Shown here: positions 1 through 12,452 of the stretch, one piece after another
Layout: every line of letters begins with the position of its first letter
Position numbering within the stretch: the first letter of the stretch is position 1
Origin: Chrysaora quinquecirrha
Taxonomy: Eukaryota; Cnidaria; Scyphozoa; Semaeostomeae; Pelagiidae
Length of the DNA stretch: 64,000 nt
Reading direction: 5' to 3'
Assembly: GCA_014526335.1 (NCBI GenBank)
Contig: JACTAT010000014.1
Coordinates: 7,841,659-7,905,658 of the forward strand
Notes under the pieces: model-generated
What the model was told of the DNA's origin: nothing
The model's database searches: none
What the model saw: only the letters and a program-made list of their open reading frames with translations
Made by a program: the position numbers and the translations under genes

Positions 1-70
1 GCTTGTGCTTATGCTTATGCTTATGATTATGATTTAACTTTGTGATTATGTCTATGATTATGATTATGGT
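1..70. repeat. TTATG-type microsatellite at window edge
   Basis: Degenerate short repeats of the type (ATGCTT)/(GATTAT) run from the left edge to about position 85 and probably continue outside the window. No coding potential is seen. Confidence 0.7.
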
Positions 71-317
71 TATGGTTATTAAGACGCAAGGCCTAAACAG
101 GAAATACTGTATTCATCTAACGTGATACTGTTTTGTTAAAACTGCATATTCGAAAGCCATGCATTTGACAACAAGTAATGATGCATGCAAAACATTTGAT
201 CGAAAAAGATAAGATAAGAGCTTGTTGCAACTCAATTCTGTCAAAGCCGAGTTAATGAAAGTACATATACTTAAAGTGCATCAAGAGATCAGTTCTGATA
301 CAGTTTAAGGTGCAATA

Positions 318-710
318 CACTCATTTTGTTTTATAAGAAACCAACTATCAGAAACTATATATGCCTTTTTCTGAATAATCAAGAAACTGTTCTATATGGA
401 CGAAAAGTAAGAAAAAACTAAGAAACTATTACTGCTTTTAAATTCAGCATTCTATTTTACTAGTGTGCTTTGTGTAATGTTTACGTAAAAATAATCCCAA
501 ATAACTATTATACTTAGGGTCAATTCCGGACAAAGTCCATATTTTGATTGCTAAGAACATGATATTATACTTTATATTGAAACCATAATTGACGAAATCT
601 TCGATTCTTAAGTTAAGAAACTCTGAAAGAAACTTTTGCTATACCAACTGTGCTCAAAGTTAAGAAACCCTACTTTGTGGCTCAGAGCTTAGTTTCTTAA
701 AAAGTGAGTG
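318..710. mobile_element. TA-flanked MITE, Tc1/mariner-like (copy 1)
   Basis: The ends are inverted repeats (left begins CACTCATTTTGTTTTATAAG, right ends GTTTCTTAAAAAGTGAGTG) and both sides are flanked by TA. The interior is non-coding and repeatedly contains AAGAAAC. The length is close to that of the related elements at 4630, 6790, 11919, 14875 and 54009. TA target duplication and no ORF fit a non-autonomous Tc1/mariner-type element; the superfamily assignment is inference. Confidence 0.6.
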
Positions 711-824
711 TAACAATCGTATGAAGTAAACACAAATATAGATATTCAAACTTACGAGGGAGCTTTTTGACGTGAGAACATGACAATATCATATTTATAT
801 TCATGAGATCCAAACAGCTGATCA

Positions 825-897
825 CAAGCAAGCAAGCAAGGAAGAAAGTAAGCAAGCAAGCAAGCAAGGAAGAAAGTAAGCAAGCAAGCAAGCAAGC
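825..897. repeat. (CAAG)n microsatellite
   Basis: Runs of CAAG interrupted by GGAAGAAAGTAAG. Open frames across it on the minus strand (Leu/Ala/Cys-rich) are by-products of the repeat. Confidence 0.85.
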
Positions 898-2164
898 AAT
901 TAGCTAACCGTTTCTTGAAATCTCCTCGACATCTCAAGTTGACTACGAATCTTGTTGCGTATCTTTGGCTTGAAATTTGGAAGTCGAGCAACAGTGAAGC
1001 GATTCTTCTTCTTCGTGACCACGAACATAAATAAACGATTGAAACAAAACGCAGGGCATTGAGAAAAATCCTTGGTGTAAGCTATCCAGCCGTGCTAACA
1101 AGTTGTGCTACCATGCTGTTGTTCTCCTGTTCTCATATTCTATTATCTTTTGGTTCATTCATCAAGATCGTAAATTCAAATGAATTAGAAAGACCACAAA
1201 AACACACACACCACCATACCACTTTCTTTCCTGTTAAAATGCTATGCAAGCTTGAAAAGAACTGTTTTTGTCGCTCCGTTGCAAACGAAAACCTAGACAA
1301 TGAAGTGTAAATAATGTAAAGGTGTGTTTTTTTTTCAGAATTAAAGAATGAAAGCTGCTAAGGGAATCTGGATTATCCGAGGGAAAATTCTATGACATCG
1401 AGAACAGAATTGATTAAAATTAAACTGTAGGCGGTGCGGTCAGTGTGGCCAGGGTTTTCCTTCAAGCTTCTTTCGATTTGTGCTTAATAATAGATGGAAA
1501 GTCATAGAAGTATGAATCGAAAAATCCATTGATTATTGTAGTTTCTAATTGAGGTTCTCAACAAATCATGATCTTCATCATTGAATCAAGTTAAATCATC
1601 ATCATTATCGTGATTGAACAAAATCAAATCATAATCATCACTAAACCAAATCGTCATAAATCATCGTCATATACATCAACGCTGAACCAAGTTAAATCAT
1701 CAACATCATCACGAACCAAAATCATCATCATCATAATATACATCATCATGAACCATGTTAAATCATTGACTATGGTTAAATCATCATCATAATCACGGAC
1801 CAAGTCAAATCATCTTCAACACGAACCAAGTCAAATCATCATCATCATCTTTGAACGAAGTTAAATCAGGAAGTTCTAGTGGGAAGTATTAAGAGAATTT
1901 GTGGCCCTTTACAGCCCGGGCCCGGGCCCCGGACCTCTGACCCCGCTGGACCCCCGCTCTCGACGGTACTGCCTACAGTAATTCAATTGAGCCCTCACGT
2001 TGCTTAATGGGCTTAATTTTAAGGACATTTCAGCCCTAGTTGCTTATTCAGTGGTTGCTTATTAAAAACATAGCAATGCTGTCGCAATGTGCGAAGGATG
2101 GCGGTACAACGCTTACCAAAGAGTGTTTGCAAGAATTCGCAACAATGAAACAATGATTTCACAA
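898..2164. other. Gene-free stretch with ATC-rich microsatellite
   Basis: No supported gene. From about 1585 to 1875 there is a degenerate ATC/ATCATC array with a recurring AACCAAGTTAAATCATC motif. A short GC-rich patch (about 1911-1960, containing GGGCCCGGGCCC) follows. An 83-codon open frame near 1059-1310 lacks an ATG and shows no homology I recognise. Confidence 0.6.
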
Positions 2165-2199
2165 ATGAATCCATGTCCAGCAGTGCAAAAGCTGCAGCA

Positions 2200-2660
2200 A
2201 AACTGATTATGATCATGATTATCATGATTATCACAATAATCATGACCATGACGATGATGATGATGATGATGACCATGATTATCACAATGATAATGACCAT
2301 GACGATGATGATGATGATGATAACCATGATTATCACAATGATCATGACCATGACGATGATGATGATGAAGATAACCATGATTATCACAATGATCATGACC
2401 ATGACGATGATGATGATGAAGATCACCATGATTATCACAATGATCATAACCATGACGATGATGTTGATGTTGATGACCATGATTATCACAATGATCACAA
2501 TGATCATGACCATGACGATGATGATGATGAAGATAACCATGATTATCACAATGATCATGAGCATGACGATGATGATGATGATGATGACCATGATTATCAC
2601 AATGATCATGACCATGACAATAACGACAACGATAATGATAATAACATGCTGAATCTGACA
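2200..2660. repeat. 51-bp minisatellite, about 8 units
   Basis: The motif CCATGATTATCACAAT recurs at about 2273, 2324, 2375, 2426, 2477, 2537 and 2588: spacing 51 bp, with one 60-bp step caused by a 9-bp insertion. Units contain (GAT)n tracts that vary in length. Because 51 is a multiple of three, several frames stay open through the whole array: Asp/His-rich on plus, His-rich and Ile/Val/Met-rich on minus. I treat it as a minisatellite; no start codon or splice structure supports a protein. Confidence 0.85.
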
Positions 2661-4629
2661 GTGATGATGTCAATGATTATGATAATGATGATTTTGGTGG
2701 TGTTGCTGATCGTAATTTCGTTCACTCGAATCTCGCGAGCACTTTCACCTTCAATTCTGGACAGCAATGGGCCGTTCTCGATTCCCAAATTTGCATATAT
2801 AGTTATAAGATTTTGTGTCATTTTCAAAAAAGAGAACGGAGAGAGCTTGTGGCGTAATAGAAATTCTGGCATAAACTTGCATCAACTCGATAAACAAAAC
2901 AAAGAATCTATCTCCCGACCTAATTGCCAATGAGTAATCACCACTAATAGCTATTTTAACAGTTGATTGCCATTCGAAAACATGTTTATGTCGACTTTCA
3001 CGTGCAGTCCATGTAAATTACGCCCAGCCGTGATTTTCGCTCAATCATGATCAATGTATTAAAATAGTATTCAATAGTCATAACTATATCAGCCTGAAAA
3101 ATTTTATTGAAATTTGAGGACAGATCTCCAGTAAATCAATACTAATATAATCCATATGTATTCTTTTCATGGTACTCATTTGCTTTTATGCACCTGCGGA
3201 CCGCGAAAGCATATAAAAGTAAACGAAACTACTGAAATTGAAGACTAAAAAATGAAAAACTTTATTGAAGGACATAAACGGATAGAGTTGTTACGATCAA
3301 TGATTCGAGTATGAAAACATGAAAATGAAAACCAAACGATCATAAAAAATATTGAGAGTACCGTGAAACGGGGATCGAACTCCAGACCTCTAGTTTAAGA
3401 AAGCGGTGGTTTAGACCAGTTCGCCACAGTAGAAAATGCTGCTAATTGATGTTTATTGTAAATTAATTGCTTTTTGCTAATGATATCATTAATGCCGACA
3501 CTTACGGCGACTTCAAAGTTAATCTATTGTTACATTTTGGCAAAAAAGAGCGTCTTAGGATTGCGATCTCTATACCTGTCTGACTCTCTGTTGACATATT
3601 CTCTCTCTAGTTCTATTTCCTGTATCCGTGACATCGCATCGCCCACATAATGTGCTCATCCTTCGCACATAAAATTCCCTAAAATAATATACAGCTCAAG
3701 GGGTCCTCAAGAAACAAATAGGGCGACGGCAGCTTCTAGTCCTTTTCCGAGGTTCGCATACCCTCCTCTCAGATAACGATTCCCGCCAATAACCTCGTTT
3801 TCGTCAACAAGGCCCAAAAGTCAGAGAAGTCGGTGTCAGAGGTTTTTTCAAATACGTAACCTTTATTAAGTTTAGCATTGATGACGACGTAGCTAAAGGA
3901 ACGTTAAAATGTTCTGAATGACATGACTTTCTATCTTTGGCTGAAGCTGAGCAGCACTCTGTTTTCTCATTTGACTCTTTATGTATTCGGGATGAGAAAG
4001 ACCAGAAACTTACAGATTGAATGTTAATAACACAGAAGAGGTGAAATAACGTCTAAATTATCTATTTAATTACACTAAGATTAATTTAATCTAAGATTCA
4101 TACTCTTAATTTCATATTTATGTTTCAATCATACTCTGAGAGTACGCGTAACTAAAGATTGTGGATTGTGGGGGGAGGGGCGTGCAGGTTTTAAACGCAC
4201 TTTTAATCACGTAGCAAGGCCTTTTTTGGCATATGTCGACCAAACGATACGATAGAACTAACGCCAACATGGTAATAACAGTCGAAACCCAGGATACAGC
4301 ACAACCACAGGAGGATACAGCTGATTGTGGTCGCGATCGCGCTCATGTAGACTGACAATCATGCCAGCTTACGGAAATCAGTTGCTAACTAGGGGTGAAA
4401 TAATCGCAGAAGCAGAACATGCCCAACTTTCTGGAACTAGTCTCCGACTAGTAGTTGCCGTCAAAAAGGAGCTAGTTGCGAAATAGTTGCAAGAGCGCTC
4501 ACTTTCCGTTCTAATGAATTTGAAAATTGAACTGAACGATTGCGTGTTCGTCTGAATTGGGCATAAAAGGGGGATTGGTAGTATTGGGACTTATTAGCTT
4601 TTTCAGAATTTCAGTCTTGAAAGTCATTA
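2661..4629. other. Gene-free stretch
   Basis: No gene supported. One tRNA-like remnant lies at 3361-3432 (listed separately). The plus-strand frame 2646-2933 continues the Asp/His frame of the minisatellite and then reads a hydrophobic run, but has no independent support. Confidence 0.5.
3361..3432 (-). repeat. tRNA-like remnant (pseudo-tRNA or SINE head)
   Basis: On the minus strand an A-box-like TGGCGAACTGG is followed about 40 nt later by a B-box-like GTTCGATCC. The segment TACTGTG can pair with CACGGTA to mimic an acceptor stem. However the T-stem has mismatches and the A-box is out of register with that acceptor stem. I call it a degenerate tRNA-derived sequence, not a working tRNA gene. 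Confidence 0.35.
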
Positions 4630-5031
4630 CACGCTTTTTTATAAAGAACCTGCCTGAAGGCCTAGTTCTTAAAGTTTCTTATTTTTGGATTTCTTTTGAG
4701 ACGATTGCAGTTCCAAAAGTTCCTTAATAGTTCATTAATTTTAATTGCATGTTCAGTTTCATGGCTACTATACAGAGACACTTTGATGTGAGCAAAGCTC
4801 GGGACTACTCAAGGAAACATTTGATACATGCTTAACGTACAATTTATGTGATTTTCGACTGCAAATGAATCGAACCGGCTTCCTAATTCTTGATTGTTTG
4901 CAGTGATGAAAGCATTCAACATTGAAAAGTTCCTTAATGATTTTCTCTTTAGTGGTATAAGTTCTTTAAATTTTCGGGCCTTCTATATGTAGGTTCCTTA
5001 TAAAGTGGTTCTTTATAAAAACAAAAGCGTG
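4630..5031. mobile_element. TA-flanked MITE (copy 2, CACGC ends)
   Basis: Left end CACGCTTTTTTATAAAGAAC and right end GGTTCTTTATAAAAACAAAAGCGTG form inverted repeats, flanked by TA on both sides. 402 bp, no ORF. The interior matches 11919-12320 and 14875-15283 closely (shared TTTAAATTTTCGGGCCTTCT). Confidence 0.75.
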
Positions 5032-6789
5032 TATAACAAACTCGAAGCGCTTACCCAATCTAATTGCAATAATTACTGAATTCCACGTCAAACAGGACTT
5101 CTAGCTAAGTGTCAATTGCTTATCACACGTTAAGAACCTAAAATTTTGAAAATTAGCACTCGGAATGGCAATAACGATATCAGAATAACACCTTCTGAAA
5201 TTGAAGTACAAACTGGCTAGCTGGTCGACTGATGATGATATTATGATATATCAAATGAAGAAAATTCGCTTATATTTTTATAATTTAGCTCAGCAAAGGC
5301 AGTACCGCGTGAGAAGATAGATGCGTTCAATGCTTTGACATTGGAAAGTGGCGCTGGTGGGCACTCTACCCACGTTGGGTGTATGTGTGTGTGTGTGTGC
5401 GTGTGCAAAAGATTGCTCTATAAGCGGCAGGGGCACAAGAAGCACGGGGCAGCGTGGGCGATTGTCCCCATCTCCCTCATGAAAAAGGTAAAGTTCTCTG
5501 CTTTTCCTATTATTTTGCCCTGAATTTGTTGCTTCTCCCTCCGCTGCCTGGCGCCCCGATGCCTTGCTTCCGGCGCCTCTGAAGATCAGAATTCTTGGGT
5601 ATCTTATTTCCGTCCCTCAATTCCATTAAAATGTTCGAAAATTTTCCAGCCCCCTTATAGGGACCCCCCTAAGAAGACCTCCGCTTATTAAAATATTCAC
5701 AATACTTGCATCCCCCTTGCATCCTTTCTGCTTTGGTGAAATTGGGAAAGAAACTGAGTTAGAAATAAATTAGCTTTTTACACTATAAACATATTCATTC
5801 AGTCTTTCGATAAAGTCTTAGAATTGTTCTTGCAATTATCGTTGTTCTTACGATACTTCGGAAGGAAGTTCAGAGCTGTAACATATCATGAGGAAACCAA
5901 AGCGAAACAAATTTTTAAGCGCAAAAAGAAAATATCTACTATCTCGAACTTTATTTCCAGCCTCCAAGCAATTAGGAACCTAAAAGTAATATTCTCTTCG
6001 TTCCATTTCCATCTCGAATTTTCACGTTTGGGACAATTTTATGTATTTGGAACAAGATTTTCTGTCCCATATCGATATTTCTCTTCCTTTGTCGAAGCTT
6101 CTTCTGTGTATTGTATAATGACGTGTAAGGAAGATGCAATTTTGAATGAGCAAGCTGAAAAATTTCAATGAAAAGAAAATCCCCGAACGAAACAAAATGC
6201 CAAATCATTCGAAAATTAGAAAACAGGGGTTTAAAAGTTTGGGATGCATAAAGACATGGTCTCGACTGAAGCTGTTTGCTGCACCTATGCTGCATCAAAG
6301 CAAAAAAAAAATGCATGGTTGTGGCAAAAGAGAACGCAGCCTTCAGTCCGTTGTCCGTTTTCTCAAATTTTTTACCCGTTTTCCTTATTCTAGAGGGATT
6401 TCCATTTGTCTCGGACTTTCTCCATGGCGATTATTGAGTGTTCTTCGAGATAGAGGAAGTTGACTCAGGATAGCGAGGGCCTTGCGTCATGTAAACAATT
6501 TCGGGAAAGAACTATTACTTTCTTACATATATTTGTGTATAAAGAACACAAGCCTGGATTTTGGCCAAAATTTAGGAGCAAGCTGAGACAAAATGAGGCT
6601 GGCCTTAGTGAAACTAAAGAAGATTTGGCTATATATGAAGCTAAAGCAATCAGACAGAAAGAAAGTTTTCATTGAAAACATAGAAAAACAAAGAAGTAAG
6701 CAATCAAGTTTCTTTTCAATGCAAACCCAGTGCCTCACCGCACCTTAACTGAGACATTGTATGTTATTCACCCTGAAGAATTAAGAATA
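5032..6789. other. Gene-free stretch
   Basis: No supported gene. A short (GT)n tract lies at 5381-5402. Overlapping open frames between 5824 and 6738 on both strands show no recognisable domain, no shared exon structure and no codon pattern that separates one strand from the other. Confidence 0.5.
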
Positions 6790-7162
6790 CACTCTATTTT
6801 TTTATAAGAATATTGTTTATAAGAATAATGAGGCTCAGAATCATCCAAATTTTTAAGAATATTGTAAGAATATTGCTCAGCCTCAGCCCGCATAATTTGT
6901 GTCTCAGTTTTCAGAAGTAGCCTAGTTTGCAATGTTAAAACGAAACTTCATGATTGTTAACATCATTCTTATTGTTATAATTGTTGAATTTTTCTTTCGC
7001 TGGACCATTTCTCTGTAATGAGATAATTTTTCTTTTAACCATATTCCCCTGAAAACATATCAGGTTTGAAAAACTAAGAATACTTTAAGAATATATTCAG
7101 GCTCAAAACGGACATTTCGAGGCTGGGAAAAATTTATAGTATTCTTATAAAAAAAAAGAGTG
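6790..7162. mobile_element. TA-flanked MITE (copy 3, CACTC ends)
   Basis: Left end CACTCTATTTTTTTATAAG and right end CTTATAAAAAAAAAGAGTG are inverted repeats flanked by TA. 373 bp, interior rich in AAGAATATT, no ORF. It shares end structure but not internal sequence with the CACGC copies. Confidence 0.65.
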
Positions 7163-8591
7163 TAGGTTAAGAACACTGGGACCTGAAAATAGACAAAGAA
7201 CAGCTAGCGTATTGCGTATGTCGAAATCAACCTATTCCTGCAAAAAAGTGCAGGTATTTCATGGCTACGGGCACACACACACACACTTACCTCTTCTTTC
7301 ACGACACGACACAATAAGTCAGCAAGTTGCTATGCAGCTCCAGCGATGCCTGCTTCTTCTATTACACAACAAAGCTTGAAATCAAGATCGCTTTAACATA
7401 TCCGAAACACAAAAAGCCACCCGTCATTTCCAGAAGCTACGTTCAGTATTCTGCGTATAAAGGTCTTGTTCCAATAGCTTTATCTTTCATCAATTTGCAC
7501 CTGCTTGCTAGTATCACTTCTTAGCTGAAAAAGTTTATTTGCTTGATTATCAGGACGCCTAGAACATGCGAAACAACAGCATTTTATGATTAGCTGAGCG
7601 TGTGATTATTTGTTCGTATGTGACTTATCTTCTTATGTTCAACAATGCTTTTTCAGCAGTGTACAAGAGGGTATGAGACGAGTTACCACAAATCGTCATG
7701 ATTATGTTATTAGAGCGATTATTATCACCATGCCCGTCGTGATCCGATCCACGCCAAATCATAATGACAATCATAATCATTAATCGCTTGCCTTTTCCCA
7801 GGCAGATCGATTCAAACCGCGGGCATTCGAATGTACATGTACAGTAAACAATATCTATCATCATGATCATCATCAATCATGAGTATGATCAACATCATCA
7901 TCATACGATCATGACTATCATGTTAATCGCCATTCCAAAGATTCTCAAAAGTAGCGCATTTGTTAGAAATTTAGAACATGTCCAACTTTCTGGAACTGTG
8001 CGCCAACTAGTTGCCGAGCCGTCCTTAGCAGTTGGCAACTAGTTCTGACTGTGCGCAATGTCGACATAAGCCTTGGTTGACTTATTACCTTCCTCCCACT
8101 CTTTCGGAAGCAGCTTCTAACAACTACAACAACATACAGCTATTTCCTCAGAGTTCGTAAAAATTAGCACGACTTTCTGACTGAAAGTTTATGAGTCGTA
8201 GTTGGAGCTGGGTGGTGGAGTGTGGAGGAGCGTATTACGACGAATGTAATGAATCTAAGACCTTGGTTTAAAAGACTACTAAAGATGGAGTTTCTGGCGT
8301 CGCTTCTTAACTCCTTATGAGTTTAGAGAGATTAGATAAGTTATCAATTGCAATGGTCATCTATCGATTTCAGATAAGTTCGAGAAGTTTGGTAAACAGA
8401 ATTGTCTTTTCTTTTATAAAAATACTACAGCCAACGCAAACAACATTTGATTTTGGCGAAGCAAATTGATAGCACATGCAATGCATGTGATATGTTGTAT
8501 TTGTGTCCATATCTTCTCTAATCGTTATCTGCAACAACAGAAGTGAGAGAAGTAGCGATAGTATTGGTTGTATTCTGTTGTAGCTTCATGC
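7163..8591. other. Gene-free stretch
   Basis: Nothing coding is supported. A degenerate ATC/GAT-rich patch lies at about 7690-7925 and short CA repeats at 7271-7285. Confidence 0.5.
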
Positions 8592-8846
8592 GTTAGCTAA
8601 GGATAAATTAGGAGACGTATCGCGTGCGACATTATTTCGGCGTGTCCCCTAGGGTGGCTAAATATGAGAGTGACAAGCGAGCAACATGAAATCCTCCGAG
8701 TAGCGAAGAAAAGAAATGTTCATGTTGTCTCCCAGAAGCATTTGCGTGACTCTCGCTATGGATTTTGTAACGCGCTATGAAATTTCGAGGTGGCTAAACC
8801 GGGAGACATCGCGCGAAATGTGTCCTAATTTAGTCAGGCCTTAAAG
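8592..8846. mobile_element. MITE of the GGCTAAAC..GTTTAGCC family (copy 1)
   Basis: Degenerate inverted ends (left GCTAAGGATAAATTAGGAGAC, right GTCCTAATTTAGTCAGGCC) flanked by TTA. The interior contains GTGGCTAAATATGAGAGTGACAAG-type sequence also found at 13923-14157 and 26789-27058. Non-coding. Confidence 0.6.
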
Positions 8847-8981
8847 GCAAGGAAATTCCGGATTGGGGACATTATGCACATTTTGGGTATTGGGGACGTG
8901 TAATCGAGGAGGGTGTATATTTTTACGATATAGGTATAAAGAACGGTATCTGTATAATGGCATAAGGTTCGACAACCCTTG

Positions 8982-9455
8982 CCCGGGGGGGGGGTACTTC
9001 AATGTGTCCATGATTAGACGTGAATCTGGACTTTGACAAAAGGACCCATTTGTATGATAGGATTTTTAAGGATTTCTGACCCATTTGCATGAAAATCGGG
9101 AAATTTCAAGCCCTTGTGTATGAATTTGGTTGATTTTAAAACCCTTTTACAGTGCTAGAATTCACGAAAGGTCTCGCAAAATCGAATCTGACGGCGATTC
9201 TTTGCAATCAATGTGACCGAGCTCTGTTGTTGCTGCTAATTCATCGTTTCAAAAGCAAAAAACAAAGTAGAAAGGTTGTCAGCCACTTTGCGGTAAATCA
9301 TAATGGGACCTTTTGGTAAGAAAATCCTAAAATACCAACCCATCAACCAGAATCGAGCAGAATATCAGACCCATGTGTAGAGAATTTCAGTCGTAAAAAC
9401 CCATCCATATGAGCGGCACGTCTGGCATGTCTACATATTGAAGTACCCCCCCGGG
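8982..9455. mobile_element. Inverted-repeat element with CCCGGGGGGG..TACTTCAAT ends
   Basis: The left end CCCGGGGGGGGGGTACTTCA and right end TGAAGTACCCCCCCGGG are inverted copies about 470 bp apart. The interior is non-coding. No clear target duplication was found, so the class is unassigned. Confidence 0.6.
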
Positions 9456-9731
9456 AACCCTTGGTATAAAGTCGGCTATATATTTTTGATGTTTTTAAGG
9501 ACGAGTATTTATCTGGAGCTTGCATGGCACACCTCTAGCCTCTCTAGCTGACATGTCGTTTGGAATGGGTTCGGAATCTTGAAAACTTCAAGTAGCCATG
9601 ATGTTATAACCCAATTTTTGATCGTATGTGCATGATTTTGACTATCAAATTGGTTTGCATGTCACAAACATATTTTACTGCAGACGAAACATGGAAAATG
9701 AATACAACATTTCGCAGACATGTTTCTTGAA

Positions 9732-9897
9732 GGTGCTGTGGCGTCGTGGTGTCATCCAGCTGACTCGACGTGCCAGGAGCTCAGTGCGGTCAGGATTCAA
9801 GCCAAACCACGGTAGCGTCACAGCCATGGTTGAGGTCTCGATTAGTTACAGAGATCCTAGCGACTGGCGCTAAAACACCATTTCACCTTCACCTTCG
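9732..9897 (+). mobile_element. tRNA-derived SINE, (TTCACC)n tail (copy 1)
   Basis: Begins GGTGCTGTGGCGTCGTGGTG (A-box-like), contains a B-box-like GATTCAAGCC, then a conserved body (GAGGTCTCGATTAGTTA, GATCCTAGCGACTGGCGCTA) and ends in CACCATTTCACCTTCACCTT. Full copies also at 24911, 29548, 37881, 44195 and 56647, and a fragment at 31752. Open frames across it are not genes. Confidence 0.8.
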
Positions 9898-10554
9898 TTT
9901 CTTGGTTAAAAATTTTTCTGACCAGAGTTTGTTTAAGTTTTTGCCACTCTTGGATCTGGGTTTCTTATAAAGAGTTTCTTATAAAAATTACGTATAAGAG
10001 ATTCTCACGATTAATAATAATGACCAAAAATAGAGACAAAAAATCAATTCTAGGAACTACTATTTCAGGCATAAATAAGTACATACATAGCACCTGCGTT
10101 AAGATAATTTTAATGTTACCAGGCAAATTGGTCGATTATAATTAAAAGCAACAATAGGCCTATAAATAAGGATTGACACAAATGTTATTAGCGCAAGGAG
10201 GGTAACAGTTTTAGTCTGTCTGTATTGTTTGAATGGTACAGATGATATAGGATTCGCTAATAGACAGGATCAAAACTTTATCTAATCAGTTACTTAAACT
10301 AGAACAAGCTAATTGCTGAAAAAATACTGGCTGTCGCAGATCGAATGAATGTCGCTGGAAGCCAATCTAGAGCCAATCTAATTTCAAGATTACCATAAAT
10401 AGCCAATGAAGGCACAACGCTTCTGATAATAAATTGAGCTAACATCGCCTGCCATACTTGAAATAAATAGAGCAAAATGGCGAATAATAATACTAATGAT
10501 AGCTAACTGACAGCATAGTCGCCCACCGTCAGGTTTGGCCTTCTGTCTTCCAGA
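9898..10554. other. Gene-free stretch
   Basis: AT-rich intergenic DNA without a supported gene. A fragment resembling the TA-flanked MITEs (TTTCTTATAAAGAGTTTCTT) lies at about 9959-9990. Confidence 0.5.
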
Positions 10555-10981
10555 CTAAGGCCCTGGTCAAATAGTTAAATATTGTTAGCCAAACATTTGA
10601 AATTTGCTTGTCAAGCAAAATGTTTGACCGTTTGGCCAAGTCCAAAAACATTGCTCGTCCAACATTTTTTGCTTGCGTCAAGCAAAAAATGTTTTTAAAC
10701 GTTTTCAAAAACATCACGCCACAAATTCTGCTTACTTTGCTTGTTAAGGAATAATTGATCGTTTGGCTGCACTTCCAAGCAATTCTTTTGTAATTTTCAA
10801 AGATAACTTGCAAACTTTCAGCACCTGGCAACATAGCAACAAGGCGCTCGTCCTTGCGCATTAGCAATAACTTCGTTGGACAACCAGTGTTTTTGGACGT
10901 GGCCAAACGGTCAAACATTTGTTGTAAAGCAAATCTTAAATGTTTGACCAACAATTTTTGATCGTTTGGCCAGGGCCTTAG
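10555..10981. mobile_element. MITE with CTAAGGCCCTGG inverted ends
   Basis: Left CTAAGGCCCTGGTCAAA and right TTTGGCCAGGGCCTTAG are inverted repeats about 427 bp apart. The interior is a long imperfect palindrome with repeated CAAACATTT motifs, so the 174-codon minus-strand frame 10529-11053 is a product of this palindrome and not a gene. End structure resembles TTA/TAA-flanked PIF/Harbinger-type MITEs. Confidence 0.65.
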
Positions 10982-11918
10982 GCCTAGTTCCATATCGTGT
11001 TGACGGCAATGTTCATGAGGCTTTAGGTCTGTAAATGAGTCATTTAGCGACAATTGCCCAGTACGTTAACAAACAAGGTCTTACACCCTAAAACTAACTT
11101 GTAAAGCTTGCATATAGAAACGTTGAAAAATCCAACAGAGTATATACTGTAAATCCAATAAATAAAAAATTTCAAGCATATAAAACTTAGCTACGGTTCT
11201 TTCCAAAACAATGTTTACCGTAAATGATCGATTAAGCGCCGCTACTTGATTGCACTTCTGACAAATACAATTAAATAAGCGCCGCAGTCGAATAAGCACC
11301 GCGGCGCTTATTTGATTCATTACGAATGTAAACGAATTTTTTCACGTCTCAGAAATTGGTTTTTTTTTTCTTTCCCTCAAAACAAAGCTCAAAATGAGCA
11401 GAATAACCATGGTAGAAACAAATCTCTTGGTGGTAAATTTTGTTAAAGTTAGAGTTATGTAAAGTTAGAGTTGTAACAATCCGCTTAAAACATTATTTAC
11501 CCCTAGTTGTTTCAGCGCTCTAAATCTTTGAAATAAGCGCTGCAGTCAATTAACCGCCGCAGTCGAATAAGCACCGCAATAAGCGGCACGGCGCTCAATC
11601 GATCATTTACGGTAGTTGCGAAAAAACGTGAAAAAAACAAAATAAACAAAAGATAAAAATAAACAAAAATGGAAAAACAAACATAAAGGATTAAGTATTC
11701 AGAACGCATCAAAAGTATACATAAATAATTGTTAATAATAAATATAAAATTGATCAAAAAGCGCAAAAACCCACAAAATTTTTAAAATGACACACAAGTA
11801 GAAAGAAATGCCAAGAAAATTGCATTTCACAGGAATAAGAAGGGATTGTAGGTGTCGTGTCGAGGTGTATGCTCGATAAAACTGAGTCGCTAAATAGAAC
11901 TAGGTCAAAAATGTACTA
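10982..11918. other. Gene-free stretch with AATAAGCGCC repeats
   Basis: Contains several copies of a motif family around GAATAAGCACCGC / GGCGCTTATT (about 11230-11315 and 11525-11600), partly in inverted orientation. This suggests one or two decayed inverted-repeat elements. No gene supported. Confidence 0.5.
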
Positions 11919-12320
11919 CACACTTTTTATATAAGAAACCTACCTCAAGGCCTAGTTCTTTAAGTTCCTTTTTTGGACCTCTTTTGAGGCAATTTTAGTT
12001 CCAAAGGTTCCTCAATAGTTCCTTAATTTTAACTGCACATTCATTGTCATAACAGTAATAAGAGAGACACTTGCATGTAAGCAAAACTCGAGACTACTCA
12101 AGGCAACATTTGATTAATGCGTAACGTACAATTTATGTGACTTTCGACTGCACAAGTGAATGAAACCGGCCTTCTAATTCTTGACTGTTTGCTGTGCTAA
12201 AAGCATTAAACACTGAAATGTTCCTTAACGATTTTCTCTTTATTAGAATAAGTTCTTTAAATTTTCGGGCCTTCTACAAGTAGGTTCCTTATAAAGTGGT
12301 TCTTTATAAAAAAAAGCGTG
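11919..12320. mobile_element. TA-flanked MITE (copy 4, CACGC family)
   Basis: 402 bp, same length and closely matching interior as 4630-5031. The left flank is TA; the right flank has decayed to CA. Ends CACACTTTTTATATAAGAAA and TTCTTTATAAAAAAAAGCGTG. Confidence 0.7.
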
Positions 12321-12452
12321 CAGTCCAAAAGAATTCACCCGATGTTTTTACTTTTCCCTTGAACAGAGGGCCGAGTTCCCATTCCTGGACCAGGGACTAC
12401 TTTGGAGGGTTCTATTATATCAAATACGATTAATTCGCTTAAAACAGTCTTT

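Noticed and set aside
1059..1310. 83-codon plus ORF with a hydrophobic segment
   Set aside because: Starts at TTG, no ATG near the start, no recognisable family and no splice partner.
2200..2660. CRISPR-like array
   Set aside because: Regular spacing, but there are no unique spacers: the whole unit repeats. Eukaryotic minisatellite.
2019..2673. His-rich and Ile/Val-rich ORFs on minus
   Set aside because: Open only because the minisatellite period is 51 bp; no start context or splice evidence.
3361..3432. Functional tRNA gene
   Set aside because: A- and B-box-like segments exist, but the T-stem does not pair and the A-box is out of register with the acceptor stem.
5824..6738. Overlapping ORFs of 71-115 codons on both strands
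   Set aside because: No homology recognised, frames overlap on opposite strands without one being better, and no splice structure.
10529..11053. 174-codon minus-strand ORF
   Set aside because: It lies inside a palindromic MITE (10555-10981); composition follows the repeated CAAACATTT motif, and no domain is present.
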